36,555 nt of DNA from Roseibacillus ishigakijimensis (lineage in GTDB: Bacteria; Verrucomicrobiota; Verrucomicrobiia; Verrucomicrobiales; Akkermansiaceae). Location: assembly GCF_016595415.1 (NCBI RefSeq), contig NZ_JAENIO010000042.1, forward strand, positions 1-36,555, written 5' to 3'. The translations under genes and the position numbers were made by a program. Under the pieces are notes generated by a model. It made no database searches. It saw only the letters and a list, made by a program, of their open reading frames with translations, and was not told the DNA's origin. The number at the start of each line of letters is the position of its first letter. The stretch's first letter is position 1. Below are positions 24,302 to 31,800 of this stretch, piece after piece.

Positions 24302-24694
24302 TCATCGCGTCTGCTCCCGTTCCGCAGCCAAGCGGAAGGTGCTTTCTTCCAGCTCCTCGCACTCCCGGCAGAGGGTGGGCCAGTGGCGACCGAGACGGTA
24401 GAGGCCCATGGCCAAAGCGAGGACACAGAGGGACGAAAGGAGGTTCCGGGAATGGGAAAACCACACTGAAAATTGGATGGAGCGAGGGGAGGCCGGGTCC
24501 AGCAAGTTGGTGTGGAGGTAGCCCACCACCGCTCCCATTGCAGTGAGGATGAAGAGGGTGAGGCTGGCACTGAAGATGAGCCGGGAGCCGGGTTGGCGCT
24601 GGCCCAAGTGAATAAAGGAGGCCCCGAAGAGGAGAGCCCCGGCAAGAGCCAGTCGAATTCCGTAAAAGAGCGAGGCGTAGAGGAGAGGAGTCAT
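24302..24694 (-). CDS. Small membrane protein, type B copy 2
   Basis: 130 residues from ATG 24694 (MTPLLYASLFYGIRLALAGA), with three or four hydrophobic segments, then a cytosolic tail GRHWPTLCRECEELEES-TFRLAAERE. This tail, with a CxxxC-like LCREC pair, is shared almost exactly with the type B copy 1 protein at 25095-25568, and at DNA level over 51 bp. The start overlaps the preceding type A stop (ATGA). No known family recognised. Confidence 0.75.
   Translation of the reverse strand: MTPLLYASLFYGIRLALAGALLFGASFIHLGQRQPGSRLIFSASLTLFILTAMGAVVGYLHTNLLDPASPRSIQFSVWFSHSRNLLSSLCVLALAMGLYRLGRHWPTLCRECEELEESTFRLAAEREQTR
24341..24391 (-). repeat. 51-bp exact repeat, copy 1 (pair with 25182-25232)
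   Basis: Identical to 25182-25232 over 51 bases, encoding GRHWPTLCRECEELEES in both type B membrane proteins. Flanking sequence of the two genes is much more diverged, so recent gene conversion or very strong constraint is implied. Confidence 0.95.
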
Positions 24695-25074
24695 GGCGAG
24701 GGAGGCCGTGCTTCTTTTTCGGCAAGCAAGGCTTGGGAGAGCGTTTTCAATTCGATCTGGCGGTGGCTGAGCCTCCGGCAGCGGGCGCAAAAGGCCAGAA
24801 AGGCGACGATGAAAAGGAGCATGCCGATGAAAACTCCCGCTCCGAGGATCAATAAAAGATCGTCGTCAATCAGGTCCCATAGGATTTCGTGGAAGCCAGC
24901 TAGTGCGAGGCCTGTCGTTGGGCTGCCGATGCAGACCAAGCCACTGCTCCACAGCATGAGATGAGTGGCCCAGGAACGGGAGCCTCGCTGGAGCCGGAGG
25001 CATCCGAGGAAGGCGATGCCGGCGGCGAGAGCGAGGGTGAGGTAGAACGTGGCGAGAGACCAATCGATGAACAT
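24691..25074 (-). CDS. Small membrane protein, type A copy 2
   Basis: 127 residues from ATG 25074 (MFIDWSLATFYLTLALAAGI). Three hydrophobic segments; loop SRSWATHLMLWS is shared with type A copy 1 (HRFWATHLMLWS). A basic C-terminal tail (CARCRRLSHRQIELKTLSQ) follows the last segment, as in copy 1. It lies 20 nt behind type B copy 1 and overlaps type B copy 2 by 4 bp. Function unknown. Confidence 0.75.
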   Translation of the reverse strand: MFIDWSLATFYLTLALAAGIAFLGCLRLQRGSRSWATHLMLWSSGLVCIGSPTTGLALAGFHEILWDLIDDDLLLILGAGVFIGMLLFIVAFLAFCARCRRLSHRQIELKTLSQALLAEKEARPPSP

Positions 25075-25094
25075 GCCTTGTCGAGTGGTGGGGA

Positions 25095-25568
25095 CTAGTG
25101 CGGGTTGATAGAGTGGTCGACTGTGTTTGCGGCAGTGGTTGGAGGAGCCCCGGCCTCCCGTTCCGCAGTCAAGCGGCGGGCGCTTTCTTCCAGCTCCTCG
25201 CACTCCCGGCAGAGGGTGGGCCAGTGGCGACCCATGAGGTATAGGCCGATGGCAAAAGCCAGCCCTCCCAGAGAGGCAAGACTGATCAAAATGGGGAGGA
25301 GGTTCGCGAACGAAAGGAATGATTCGGGAGGCTGGGATGAGCTGCCCGACGAGGCTCCGATTATGGCTGAGATATGAGAGATGGCAAAGAAAGACAAGGC
25401 CACCGAGCCGATCAGGCTGATGGCAAGAACGCCAGCTGAGATGAGCGTGATGAGCGTTCCCCGGGTGGGGGCGCCACGGTGGGCGAGAAAGGCGGAAAAG
25501 GCCATCGCCCCCAGTATGGCGAGGGGAATCACGAGAAAGAGGAAAGATGCGATTCCGAAGAAAGTCAT
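25095..25568 (-). CDS. Small membrane protein, type B copy 1
   Basis: 157 residues from ATG 25568 (MTFFGIASFLFLVIPLAILG). About four hydrophobic segments, then the tail GRHWPTLCRECEELEES-ARRLTAERE. Longer than copy 2 (130 residues), with an extra serine-rich loop (GASSGSSSQPPES). The start overlaps the type A copy 1 stop (ATGA), so A and B are translated as a pair. Function unknown. Confidence 0.75.
   Translation of the reverse strand: MTFFGIASFLFLVIPLAILGAMAFSAFLAHRGAPTRGTLITLISAGVLAISLIGSVALSFFAISHISAIIGASSGSSSQPPESFLSFANLLPILISLASLGGLAFAIGLYLMGRHWPTLCRECEELEESARRLTAEREAGAPPTTAANTVDHSINPH
25182..25232 (-). repeat. 51-bp exact repeat, copy 2 (pair with 24341-24391)
   Basis: Second copy of the 51-bp segment described at 24341-24391, 841 bp away in the same orientation, at the equivalent position of the paralogous gene. 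Unequal recombination between the copies would fuse the two type B genes in frame and delete one A-B pair. Confidence 0.95.
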
Positions 25569-25951
25569 GGGAGGGTTTGCGATGAGGTTTCGGGGTGAAT
25601 CGAACGGGGTTGCGCGGATTGCAGGGCTGAGACGAGGGGGAGCAATTCGGCTTTCCTTTGACCCAGAGCCTTCCAGCGAAGGCAAAACCCGAAGAACCCA
25701 ATGGCATAGACTGGAACTCCGAGCCAGGAGAGGAGGGAGAGAAGACTGAACATGATCGCTGTTTGAGAAAGGGAGGCTCCGTAGGCTGCGATATTTCCAA
25801 TCAGGATGGCGATGATGCTCCAGAGCATCAGGTGGGTGGCCCAGAAGCGGTGGCCCTTTTGGGCTCGGATGGTTCCAAAAAGGATAAGGATCAGGCTGAC
25901 AAAAAATCCTATGCCAACAAGTGAGAGCCAAAAGAGGGAACTTTCTTCCAT
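25565..25951 (-). CDS. Small membrane protein, type A copy 1
   Basis: 128 residues from ATG 25951 (MEESSLFWLSLVGIGFFVSL). Three hydrophobic segments with the loop HRFWATHLMLWS between the first two and a basic tail (LRWKALGQRKAELLPLVS) after the last. It is the first of four tandem membrane genes in order A-B-A-B, 32 nt behind the TIM-barrel-like gene and possibly in its operon. Function unknown. Confidence 0.75.
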   Translation of the reverse strand: MEESSLFWLSLVGIGFFVSLILILFGTIRAQKGHRFWATHLMLWSIIAILIGNIAAYGASLSQTAIMFSLLSLLSWLGVPVYAIGFFGFCLRWKALGQRKAELLPLVSALQSAQPRSIHPETSSQTLP

Positions 25952-25983
25952 TTGCAACTCTCTAGGCGAAATTCCGGCTGCCG

Positions 25984-27699
25984 TCACTTGAAAACGGAGT
26001 CTAGGCCCATGGCGGAGTCGCGCATGGTCTTGGGGAGGGCTTCCTGAGAGCGGTTGCGGAAGAGGCGGTAGAGGAAGGAGAGGAGGTTGAGGGTGAAGAA
26101 GTGGTCCATCACCCGGCGGTAGCCGCGTTGGCGGCGCAGGAGGAGCTTGGACATCAGCACCAGGGTGCGGCCTTTGAGGGCGGAGGGGGCGAAGTCGGTC
26201 TTGATGCGGTAGCGGGCCCGTCCTTCGCTGGGCCAGGCTTCCTTGTAGGCTCGCTTGGCGGCCTTGATCTCCTTCACCAATTCTTTGTTGTAGGTGGAAA
26301 AGTAGTAAGTGCGGGCCAGATGAATGAGGGCGCAGGTGTCGCGCATGAAGCGGAGGTCCTCCTCGGGCCAGCCGGCTTCCTGGGCGAGCTCGATGACGCG
26401 GGGGAAGCGGTGGAGGGCTCCTTCCGATTCGTGCAGAGCGGCTTCCTGATCGCTCACGAAGTGGCGCAAAATCTTGCGGATGGGAGCATGGATGTAGAGC
26501 GAATCCCAGTAGATATGGAGGAGGGGCGGGATGCGCACGCGGCGGAAGAAGAGCTTGAGGCGGGCGAATTCCGGGATGTAATAGAGATTGAGGATGATGT
26601 GGCGGGTGTGCTCCAGCAGCTCGGTGGCGGCGGCGGCCCGCTCGGGTCCGACTTGTTTGGCGACGGATTGATTGGCGGAGAGTCCGTGGCGGAAGATGTC
26701 GATGGCGCTCCGGGTATTGACCTCGGCCCAGAGAGCATCCTTGTCGAGAAAGGTGAGGCGCTTGAAGCGGTGCCAGCCGCCCGTCTGGCACCACACGGAG
26801 ATACCGCGCATGTTTTCGGCATGGATCAGCTCATCGCGCAGGTCCTCGCACTCGGGTCCGATCCAGCTGGGGAACTCGCCCGCGCCTTCGTATTCGCGCC
26901 GGGCTTGCAGTTCGAGGATTTTGGGCCCCTGGTAGCGGAAGAAGGCTTTGTTGATGGGCAGGTGGCGAAAGAAGTCCGATTCGGCGGGCTTCATGGAGAG
27001 GATGAAGCGCTCGGACTCGATGCCATTGAGGGCTTCCGAGAGGCGGCCGCGGTGCCAGATGAGGTCGCCGATGCGGTGGGCGCCCACGGTCCAGGTGCGC
27101 AGGATGATGTCCTTTTGCTGCTCCTCGGCATGGGTGAGCAGCCCCCGGAGGAATTTGTTCACTTCCTTGGCGGAGCGGATGTGGAGATTGGAGCGGAGCT
27201 CGTCCCGGACGTCGAGGCCATCGGACTCCCCGATGCGGAGGATGAGCCCCTTGACCGAGGGGTGGCGCTGGCAGAAGCGATTGAAGAGGTCGTAGAAAAA
27301 GGAGGTGCGGGCATCGAAGTCCTTGCCCACCCGGATGGCGGCCTCCGGAGACAGGCTGATCACGTCGGCGGTGACCCAGGCCTGCAGGTCGTGTTTTTCG
27401 AGAATGGCAAAGAGACGCGAGAATTTTTCCGCGAAGAATTCCAGCCTCTCATTCATCTCCTCGCTATGCCAGGGATGGGGCGTCAGGTGAGCGAGGTCAT
27501 CGAGGGTGATGGCATTGTAGCCCAGTTCCTTGGCGCGGGCGGCGACCGTGCGGAAGTCGGTCTCCAAGCGGCGCCAGAACCATTCGCCCTCGGCCCCGCT
27601 CAGGGGGAGGTGGGCAAAGGGAATCTTGGACCAATTGATGCGGGAGTGATCGAGCGCCCGGAAAAAGGGGCCTATGCCATCGAGAAGAAAGAGGTTCAC
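25984..27699 (-). CDS. Predicted TIM-barrel, glycoside-hydrolase-like protein
   Basis: 571 residues, cytosolic (no signal peptide). Start GTG 27699. The N-terminal half alternates beta and alpha elements like a TIM barrel: RAKELGYNAITLDDLAHL, LQAWVTADVISLSP, PSVKGLILRIGESDGLDVRD, DIILRTWTVGAHRIGDLIWHRG. The RIGESDG loop contributes Glu and Asp that could be catalytic, and the layout recalls the alpha-glucuronidase-type GH67 barrel, but no firm family can be named. The C-terminal half is helical (AKRAYKEAWPSEGRARYRIK). It could serve glycan turnover linked to the cluster in region 1, but there is no direct evidence. Confidence 0.6.
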   Translation of the reverse strand: MNLFLLDGIGPFFRALDHSRINWSKIPFAHLPLSGAEGEWFWRRLETDFRTVAARAKELGYNAITLDDLAHLTPHPWHSEEMNERLEFFAEKFSRLFAILEKHDLQAWVTADVISLSPEAAIRVGKDFDARTSFFYDLFNRFCQRHPSVKGLILRIGESDGLDVRDELRSNLHIRSAKEVNKFLRGLLTHAEEQQKDIILRTWTVGAHRIGDLIWHRGRLSEALNGIESERFILSMKPAESDFFRHLPINKAFFRYQGPKILELQARREYEGAGEFPSWIGPECEDLRDELIHAENMRGISVWCQTGGWHRFKRLTFLDKDALWAEVNTRSAIDIFRHGLSANQSVAKQVGPERAAAATELLEHTRHIILNLYYIPEFARLKLFFRRVRIPPLLHIYWDSLYIHAPIRKILRHFVSDQEAALHESEGALHRFPRVIELAQEAGWPEEDLRFMRDTCALIHLARTYYFSTYNKELVKEIKAAKRAYKEAWPSEGRARYRIKTDFAPSALKGRTLVLMSKLLLRRQRGYRRVMDHFFTLNLLSFLYRLFRNRSQEALPKTMRDSAMGLDSVFK

Positions 27700-27943
27700 A
27701 GGAAAATATCGTCAGGAGGAATAAATCAACAGCCGGGAAAGGAGGAGAAAGTTGCGTGACTCTTTTGTCACTTATCCGCGCAGGGAGTTCAATAGGGATT
27801 CGGAGTCGAACTCATAGGATGAAGAATTTTTTGGGGAGAACTCTGGCCTTGAGTCCTATGAGGGAGCGGAGAGGGGGCGGAAGGCGAATGGCAGGAAGTG
27901 GAAATGATTGGAAACGTCATCAAAATGCATCAAATTCCGTGCC

Positions 27944-28132
27944 ATGAGAACGACGGTCAATTTGGACGAAAGCGTGGTGGAAAAGGCGCGGAAGTTGTTC
28001 GGCTCCCTAAAAACCAGTGAACTTATCGACAAAGCCCTGCGGGAGATGGTGCAACGGGAGGCCGCGCGGCGATTGGCGGATCTGGGCGGCTCGGCCCCCG
28101 GGGCCAGTGCGCCTAAGCGCCTGAGCGCCTGA
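27944..28132 (+). CDS. vapB: VapB-type antitoxin
   Basis: 62 residues from ATG 27944: MRTTVNLDESVVEKARKLFG, then SELIDKALREMVQREAARRLADLGG, the ribbon-helix-helix N-terminus and helical tail of VapB (DUF2191-type) antitoxins. Three copies of the 8-bp unit GCGCCTRA (28109-28132) form the 3' end and include the stop; because 8 is not a multiple of 3, a change in copy number would change the C-terminus. It lies 74 nt before the PIN toxin, an unusually wide gap for vapBC. Confidence 0.85.
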   Translation: MRTTVNLDESVVEKARKLFGSLKTSELIDKALREMVQREAARRLADLGGSAPGASAPKRLSA

Positions 28133-28206
28133 GCGGCGGCGGAGCGCCTTTTTGGTCGCCGAGGACGAGGCTGACTTTCATCCATCCAAGTAAGAGGGGG
28201 AGGACG

Positions 28207-28581
28207 GTGAAGCTCCTTGTTGATACCAACGTTTGGATTGAGCATTTCCAGCAGAGGAGTGCTCAGCTCTCGCATCATCTCCTGGAGGGTGAGGTTTTCT
28301 TGCATCCGCTGGTCTTCGGGGAACTGGCCCTTGGGCAATTCAAACAGCGCGAGCTGGTTCTGGAGTTTTTGGCGGAAATGCCGCAGGCGCAGGAAGTGAC
28401 GGCAGCGGAGACTCTGGCCCTGATCGAAGGGCGGCGTTTGATGGGGCGGGGAATCGGTCTGGTCGGTGCCATGCTCTTGGGCTCGGCCCTGATCACGGAG
28501 GACTGTCTGCTCTGGACGAGAGACCGGCGGCTGGCGGGGATTGCCGAAGAATGTGGAGCAGGCTTTTTGCCAGGAGAGTGA
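28207..28581 (+). CDS. vapC: VapC-type PIN domain ribonuclease toxin
   Basis: 124 residues from GTG 28207. PIN acidic residues: D in LLVDTNVWIEHF, E in PLVFGELALGQ, and the LLWTRDRRL D near the C-terminus. GRGIGLVGAMLLGSAL matches the fourth strand-helix region, where the usual D is replaced by G-L-V (often GxxDAxLLAxA in family members), so activity may be reduced. Toxin of the preceding VapB; VapC proteins cleave tRNA or rRNA. Confidence 0.85.
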   Translation: MKLLVDTNVWIEHFQQRSAQLSHHLLEGEVFLHPLVFGELALGQFKQRELVLEFLAEMPQAQEVTAAETLALIEGRRLMGRGIGLVGAMLLGSALITEDCLLWTRDRRLAGIAEECGAGFLPGE

Positions 28582-28600
28582 GCCCGGGCTCTTCCCGGGC
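28582..28600 (+). terminator. GC hairpin directly after vapC
   Basis: GCCCGGG-CTCTT-CCCGGGC, a perfect 7-bp stem starting one base after the stop codon. There is no T-run, so termination is uncertain; mRNA 3'-end protection is equally possible. Confidence 0.4.
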
Positions 28601-28684
28601 CTCTCGCAGATTGCAACTCGCGAGGCGTTGCCCATGCAAAATGCTGCGTGGCCGAGAGAGAAGAAGAGAGGAGGTGATCGCAAG

Positions 28685-28702
28685 ATGCTTGTAGTGAGCT
28701 GA
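28685..28702 (+). CDS. Five-codon upstream reading frame (MLVVS) with near-perfect ribosome-binding site
   Basis: GGAGGTGATC (28670-28679) is a ten-base complement of the 16S rRNA 3' end and sits 5 nt before ATG CTT GTA GTG AGC TGA. The DUF892 gene begins 50 nt after its stop. Such a strong ribosome-binding site before a minimal frame may be a translational leader or ribosome standby site, or may have arisen by chance. Confidence 0.35.
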   Translation: MLVVS

Positions 28703-28752
28703 CTGTTCTTGCGAGGGAAGCTAGGCACGGGGACTGCCAATCGGGAGTTGCT

Positions 28753-29250
28753 ATGACTATTGACTCATTAGAAAAACTCCTGATTCACGAAATGAAAGAC
28801 CTCTACAGTGCCGAATCGCAGATCGAGGAAGCTCTTCCCAAAATGGAGGAGGCTGCTTCCCATGACGATCTGAAAGCTGCCTTTCGGGAGCATTTGGAGG
28901 AGACGAAAACCCACAAGCAGCGCTTGGAGCAAATCTTTGCCGACCTCAAGTATGCCCCCACCGGAGAAAAATGCGAAGGTTGCGCCGGGCTAATTGAAGA
29001 GGGAGAGGAGATTATTGAAGAAATTGAAAAAGGGGAGGTTCGGGATGCGGGCCTCATCGGTGCCGCCCAGCGGGTGGAGCACTACGAGATGGCGGGCTAT
29101 GGAACGGTTATCGCCTTCGCGCGCAAGTTGGGTCATCACACCATCGCGGATACCCTCACCTTGACCTTGGAAGAAGAGGGCAAGACCGATCGCAGCCTCT
29201 CCCGTCTGGCGGAAAAGGTGATCAACTTCCAAGCCATGGAAGTGGCTTGA
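28753..29250 (+). CDS. DUF892 (YciF/YciE-type) ferritin-like protein
   Basis: 165 residues, four-helix ferritin-like bundle: LLIHEMKDLYSAESQIEEALPKM, HLEETKTHKQRLEQIF, AAQRVEHYEMAGYGTVIAFARKLG, ADTLTLTLEEEGKTDRSLSRLAE. Glu and His residues in these helices (E in HEMKDL, ExxxH in EHLEETKTH, ExxxYE-like in EHYEMAGY) are the usual di-metal ligands. The family is induced by osmotic or general stress; the reaction is unknown. A GEKCEGCAG loop with two Cys lies between helices 2 and 3. Followed by a terminator. Confidence 0.9.
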   Translation: MTIDSLEKLLIHEMKDLYSAESQIEEALPKMEEAASHDDLKAAFREHLEETKTHKQRLEQIFADLKYAPTGEKCEGCAGLIEEGEEIIEEIEKGEVRDAGLIGAAQRVEHYEMAGYGTVIAFARKLGHHTIADTLTLTLEEEGKTDRSLSRLAEKVINFQAMEVA

Positions 29251-29290
29251 GGCGAGAAGCACGCATTTGACAGCCGCCGCTTGACAAACG

Positions 29291-29324
29291 GGGAGGAGTT
29301 GCCGGGCAGCTCCTCCCTTTGTTT
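29291..29324 (+). terminator. Rho-independent terminator after the DUF892 gene
   Basis: GGGAGGAGTTGCC (29291-29303) pairs with GGCAGCTCCTCCC (29305-29317) with one G-U wobble; the tip must open to make a loop. TTTGTTTT follows. It lies 40 nt after the stop codon. Confidence 0.8.
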
Positions 29325-29376
29325 TCGCCCGGGGATGGGGCCCGGGGAGTGAAATTCTCTTTTTAGCGTTTTCATT

Positions 29377-30309
29377 TTGCGGGGGGCAGTCAATTTGGAG
29401 GCCTTGAGCGCACGGGAGTCAGCAAAAGACGGGGAAGCGGTTGCTCCGGGATTGGTTGAGGATTTGAAAACCCTCGTCAAAGCCCGGCTCAATTTGTTCG
29501 TCATTATCACCACCTTTTTTGGCTACGCCATAGCCTGTCGGGGCGGGGGCTGGGAGTTCTGGACGCTGCTGCACCTGCTCATCGGCACCACCGCCTGTGC
29601 CTTTGGCTCTGCCGTTTTCAATCAACTTTCCGAGGTCGATAGCGATGCCCTGATGGCGCGCACGGCCAATCGCCCTTTGCCCGCGCGCCGCATCGGGGTG
29701 GTGCCGGCCTTCGTCATCGGCTGGGGCCTGTCGGCTTTCGGCATTGTCCATCTGTGGAATATGGTAGGCTTTCATCCCGGTTGGATTGCGGCCGCGACCA
29801 TTGCGACTTACGTCTTCATTTACACTCCGATGAAGAAGCTGAGCTCCGCGAATACCCTGGTGGGCGCGGTGCCGGGAGCTCTGCCGCCTCTCATTGGTTG
29901 GACGGCGGGCGGCGGCGGCCTGGCTGAGGCGGGGGGCTGGTATCTCTTTGCCCTCCTCTTTCTCTGGCAGCTGCCTCACTTCGTGGCCATCAACTGGCTG
30001 TGCCGCGAAGAATACGAGTTGGCTGGTTACAAGATGTGGTCCAATGGCGATGTCTCGGGCAAGCGCAGTGTGTCCCTCGCGGTGGGTTTTTCTCTGGGGC
30101 TCGGGTTGCTCTCGGTCCTGGTGCTGCCCTTCGGCCTCGCCAGTTGGCCCTTCGTGCCCATCGGCCTGTTCCTGGCGGGCATGCTGGTCGCCACCGGGCA
30201 GAAGTTTCTGCGCAGTGGCGAGCGGGTGGACTTTCGCCGCTTCTTCCTCGCGACTTTGCTTTACCTCCCTCTCGTGTTGATTGCGTTGTGGGCGTTCTGG
30301 CGGGTTTAG
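29377..30309 (+). CDS. ctaB: Protoheme IX farnesyltransferase (heme O synthase)
   Basis: 310 residues with about eight membrane segments. UbiA-type motif NQLSEVDSDALMARTANRPLP (N-x-x-x-x-D-x-x-x-D-x-M-x-R-T-x-x-RPLP), LVKARLNLFVIITTFFGY at the first segment and a second acidic site around NWLCREEYELAGYKM. It attaches a farnesyl group to heme B on the inner membrane, the first step to heme A for cytochrome oxidase. The start is uncertain: TTG 29377 or TTG 29395, the latter with a GGGGGG stretch at suitable distance. First gene of a cytochrome-oxidase assembly operon. Confidence 0.92.
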   Translation: MRGAVNLEALSARESAKDGEAVAPGLVEDLKTLVKARLNLFVIITTFFGYAIACRGGGWEFWTLLHLLIGTTACAFGSAVFNQLSEVDSDALMARTANRPLPARRIGVVPAFVIGWGLSAFGIVHLWNMVGFHPGWIAAATIATYVFIYTPMKKLSSANTLVGAVPGALPPLIGWTAGGGGLAEAGGWYLFALLFLWQLPHFVAINWLCREEYELAGYKMWSNGDVSGKRSVSLAVGFSLGLGLLSVLVLPFGLASWPFVPIGLFLAGMLVATGQKFLRSGERVDFRRFFLATLLYLPLVLIALWAFWRV

Positions 30310-30369
30310 GGGCGCTTCCTTCCCGGTCTGGCTTGCCTCGCGAAAAAAAGGCGCTAGGTTCTCCCGCCC

Positions 30370-31101
30370 GTGAAATCGAAAGCCGCCGAGGGATTGGAAC
30401 CCGCCGATGTTGATCCCGCCCAGTTGCGGCGCACTGCCTTTGCTCTTCTGGGCATCATTCTCATTGGCGCGATCGCCATTCTCTGGTCCTACAACCTGAC
30501 CGCGAGCAAGCAGAAGGAGGACTTTCGCCCGGCCTTTATGGACGAACTTACTGGGCACATTCTCCTGCAGCGAGCTGATGGCACGGTGGTGAATACGGCT
30601 GATATCGAAGAGGATGTCTGGCTCTATTACCAGACCTCTTTTGCGGATCGCGATAATCATCCCGAGCGGGAAAAGGCCCTAGCCCTTTTGCCCGAGGAAG
30701 GAATCCGTCGGGTGGAATTCTTCGTCGACATGGATCCCAATGACGAGGCCGACCGGGCACAGATGGCGACCCTGGAAGAGAAGCCCCACACCTGGCGGGT
30801 GGCGGCCAAGGCCAAAGTGCTGGAGAAATACCTGAAGTCTGAGATTCGCTTTGGCACTATTCCCCACGAGCGGGATGGCCAGCTGATCTACGACAGCTCG
30901 GTGGCGGTGCTGAAGCGGGACCGGCCCGAGGGTAAGAATCCCCGCATCCACATGCGCGGGGAGATGTTTGACTTTGCCCGGGCGGCCCGGGAGGCGGAAA
31001 AGGCGGGGAAACCTGAACTCGCCGTCGGCTACCGCGAAGACTACTTTCTCCGCACCATCAATCACCTGCTGGCGGAGGGCGATCCCACTGAAAAGAAATG
31101 A
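30370..31101 (+). CDS. Membrane-anchored SCO-like protein lacking the Cys pair
   Basis: 243 residues from GTG 30370, one N-terminal membrane segment (TAFALLGIILIGAIAILWSY). The exported domain parallels the SCO-like protein next door: DGTVVNTADIEEDVWLYYQTSF aligns with DEVRLSELKDKVWIMAQFFA, and RVEFFVDMDPNDEADRAQM with HVVCVTVDPETDDPARLQ. The copper/redox Cys-x-x-Cys is replaced (SFADRDNH), so it cannot work by thiol chemistry. The start codon of the next gene overlaps its stop (ATGA). Inferred: degenerate SCO paralog, perhaps a partner or scaffold in oxidase assembly. Confidence 0.7.
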   Translation: MKSKAAEGLEPADVDPAQLRRTAFALLGIILIGAIAILWSYNLTASKQKEDFRPAFMDELTGHILLQRADGTVVNTADIEEDVWLYYQTSFADRDNHPEREKALALLPEEGIRRVEFFVDMDPNDEADRAQMATLEEKPHTWRVAAKAKVLEKYLKSEIRFGTIPHERDGQLIYDSSVAVLKRDRPEGKNPRIHMRGEMFDFARAAREAEKAGKPELAVGYREDYFLRTINHLLAEGDPTEKK

Positions 31102-31796
31102 CTGACAAGACCAAAATCACCCTCATCTACGTCGGCATTGCCGTCTTTGCGGCCTTTATTGTGACGATGTTCATCATCATCGGCAATGGGGTGGACCGGA
31201 CGCTGGAGGAAGACAACCGCATCGCCACCGACGTGGGTCGCGAGCAAGCGCAGGAGATGCTGCGTCTGGAGAACGATCTGGTCGCGACCAATCAGGCGGG
31301 GGACGAGGTCCGTCTTTCCGAGCTCAAGGACAAGGTCTGGATCATGGCCCAGTTCTTCGCCGCTTGCCCCAATTGTGCCGCCCGCAATGGCGACCACCTC
31401 GTGAAGCTCTATCAAGAATACAAGGACAACCCCGACTTCCATGTGGTCTGTGTGACCGTCGATCCCGAGACCGACGATCCCGCGCGGCTGCAGGAGTATG
31501 CCGAGACCCTGGGGGCGGATATCTCCGACTGGTGGTTCCTCACCGGGGACCATGAGACCCTGCACCACTACATGGAGGAGGAGATGAAGTTCCTCGCCGT
31601 GCGCGAGCGGGTGAAGCAGGAAGACATTGACCGGGAAGGCCGTTATGCCCACGACATGGGGGTGGCGGTCTTTGGCAAAGGACTGGTCATGAAGGAAAAG
31701 AAAGACCTTCTTTTTGCCCGCCAGCAGGGCCCGGAACTCTACGAACACTTCGAGGGACTCTTGACAAAAGCCATCGAGGAGGCTTTGGCCCAGTAA
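31098..31796 (+). CDS. SCO1/SenC-like cytochrome oxidase assembly protein
   Basis: 232 residues, one N-terminal membrane anchor (ITLIYVGIAVFAAFIVTMFI), then a thioredoxin-fold domain: VWIMAQFFAACPNCAARNG with a CPNC site, VTVDPETDDPARLQEYAETLGAD, and a downstream YAHDMGVAVF His in the region of the SCO copper-ligand His. Classical SCO proteins have CxxxC; here the spacing is CxxC, as in thioredoxins. Proposed role: delivering copper or reducing the CuA site of cytochrome c oxidase. It lies 4 nt before the DUF420 gene. Confidence 0.8.
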   Translation: MTDKTKITLIYVGIAVFAAFIVTMFIIIGNGVDRTLEEDNRIATDVGREQAQEMLRLENDLVATNQAGDEVRLSELKDKVWIMAQFFAACPNCAARNGDHLVKLYQEYKDNPDFHVVCVTVDPETDDPARLQEYAETLGADISDWWFLTGDHETLHHYMEEEMKFLAVRERVKQEDIDREGRYAHDMGVAVFGKGLVMKEKKDLLFARQQGPELYEHFEGLLTKAIEEALAQ

Positions 31797-31800
31797 CGAC

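Noticed and set aside
26101-27759. Long plus-strand open frame (552 codons) opposite the TIM-barrel-like gene
   Set aside because: Val/Glu/Gly-rich shadow of the minus-strand codons, no family resemblance.
28723-28739. AGGCACGGGGACTGCCA, sigma-54-like with GG-N10-GC spacing before the DUF892 gene
   Set aside because: The start of transcription would fall about 5 nt before the ATG and remove its ribosome-binding site; no enhancer dyad is present.
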